Source: Allobosea sp. OK403
Lineage (GTDB): Bacteria > Pseudomonadota > Alphaproteobacteria > Rhizobiales > Beijerinckiaceae
Direction of reading: 5' to 3'
Length of the DNA stretch: 64,000 nt
Assembly (NCBI RefSeq): GCF_900113835.1
Contig: NZ_FOQV01000004.1
Coordinates: 124,001-188,000 of the forward strand
The notes below the pieces were generated by a model. The model was given only the letters and a program-made list of their open reading frames with translations. It was not told the origin of the DNA and ran no database searches. Below, piece after piece: positions 63,267 through 64,000 of this stretch (the stretch's first letter is position 1; each line of letters starts with the position of its first letter). A program made the position numbers and the translations under genes.

Positions 63267-63391
63267 CGTCATTGCGAGGAGCGAAGCGACGAAGCAATCC
63301 AGGGGCGGCCGGGCTCTACGCCATCCTGGATTGCTTCGCTGAGCCTGTACTCGGGCTTGCCGAAGGCAAGACCCGGGTGCTCGCAATGACG
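63267..63391. repeat. Family A palindromic repeat with insert, copy 5
   Basis: CGTCATTGCGAGGAGCGAAG at the left and GGGTGCTCGCAATGACG at the right. The right arm carries the same insert as copy 1 (4546-4664), reversed: TCGGGCTTGCCGAAGGCAAG around 63351-63370. Confidence 0.85.
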
Positions 63392-63397
63392 ATGCCA

Positions 63398-64000
63398 TCA
63401 CGCCTCCGCCTCGTACACCACCTTGCCCTCGATGATCGTCAGGTCGCAGCGGGTCTCGTGCAAGAGCTGTTCCGGCGTTGCCTTGGAAAGGTCGCGCGAG
63501 AATACGGCGACATCCGCCGCCATGCCCGGCAGCAAACGGCCGCGATGGGTTTCGGCGCGGTTCACATAGGCGCCGAAATCGGTGTAGGCGGCGATCACCT
63601 CGCCGATCGTCAGGGCCTGGTCGCCGCCGATCACCGTCCCGCGCGAGCTCTTGCGGGTCAGCATGGTGTAGATGTTGGGCCAGATATTCGCGTCGCAGAC
63701 CGGCGCATCGGAGGAGGCCGCGGGCTTCAGCCCGGCCGTGATCCAGTCGCGCATCGGATAGCTCTCACTGGCGCGCTTCTCGTCGAGCACCGAGAGGTAG
63801 AGATCGCCGAAATCATAGATGAAGACCGGCTGCGGCACCGGCTCGATGCCGAGCCTGGCCATGCGCGCGATCTGCTCGGGCGAGTTGAAGCCGCAATGCT
63901 CGATGCGGTGGCGCCGGTCGGGATCGGGATGGTCGTTGAGCCCCGCCTCCATCGCGTTCAGCGTCTGCTCGATCGCGGCGTCGCCAATGGCATGAACCGC
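63398..64000 (-). CDS. Amidohydrolase family protein (YtcJ-like), truncated by window end
   Basis: Only the C-terminal 200 residues are visible; the frame is open to base 64000, where the reading AVHAIGDAAIEQTLNAMEAG continues upstream. Visible landmarks are HAIGD and RIEHCGFNSPEQIARM (metal-ligand regions of amidohydrolase_3/YtcJ proteins), AASSDAPVCDANIWPNIYTM with the catalytic-type Asp, and a terminal LTIIEGKVVYEAEA. YtcJ-type enzymes hydrolyse exocyclic or linear amides. It lies upstream of the DppB-like permease, separated by a repeat. Confidence 0.88.
   Translation of the reverse strand, partial: AVHAIGDAAIEQTLNAMEAGLNDHPDPDRRHRIEHCGFNSPEQIARMARLGIEPVPQPVFIYDFGDLYLSVLDEKRASESYPMRDWITAGLKPAASSDAPVCDANIWPNIYTMLTRKSSRGTVIGGDQALTIGEVIAAYTDFGAYVNRAETHRGRLLPGMAADVAVFSRDLSKATPEQLLHETRCDLTIIEGKVVYEAEA

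Overview
The window is GC-rich DNA from an alphaproteobacterium, most probably of the Hyphomicrobiales and perhaps close to Bosea. This is inference from codon usage, an L21 protein with a helix-hairpin-helix tail, many ABC uptake operons and several families of short palindromic intergenic repeats. No phage, integrase, transposase, rRNA or CRISPR array is visible. The only RNA gene found is tRNA-Ser(CGA).

Layout. 0.3-2.3 kb (minus): SMR efflux protein, NIPSNAP protein, class I aminotransferase. 2.7-8.6 kb (plus): xylonate-type dehydratase with a strong operator-like palindrome upstream, LysR regulator, orphan Bug-type binding protein, zinc alcohol dehydrogenase and an unknown coupled gene. 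8.7-13.9 kb (plus): PEP mutase/isocitrate lyase-like enzyme, small unknown protein, tandem-GNAT protein, SDR, and two tandem D-erythronate dehydrogenase paralogues. 13.9-14.4 kb: GIY-YIG gene bracketed by inverted palindromic repeats. 14.4-16.3 kb (minus): rplU, rpmA and a GNAT gene; then tRNA-Ser. 17.1-19.1 kb: small secreted protein and M29 aminopeptidase. 19.4-25.6 kb: Lrp-type regulator divergent from a complete branched-chain 2-oxoacid dehydrogenase operon (E1 alpha, E1 beta, E2, E3).

25.7-43.3 kb is the most distinctive block: two amino-compound catabolic operons arranged as mirror images around two convergent LysR genes. The left operon (minus) has a threonine-synthase-like PLP enzyme, a polar amino acid ABC transporter, an argininosuccinate-lyase-like enzyme whose usual substrate motif is altered, and a DAO-type flavoenzyme. 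The right operon (plus) has a polyamine/opine-type ABC transporter, an opine-oxidase/HcnABC-like three-component flavin dehydrogenase, a second DAO flavoenzyme and a RidA deaminase. Together they look like uptake and oxidative breakdown of N-substituted or imino amino acids; the substrate is not known.

43.5-64 kb: DUF4156 lipoprotein; a peptide ABC transporter with a fused double ATPase; a flavin monooxygenase-like/SDR/epimerase operon; small envelope and unknown genes; a PHA-system protein; a Kef-type antiporter; and a second peptide-type ABC transporter (binding protein and two permeases, no ATPase in the window) between two amidohydrolases. The last amidohydrolase is cut by the window end. 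At least five repeat families (called A-E here) fill many intergenic gaps. In one place a family A copy sits inside a family C palindrome.
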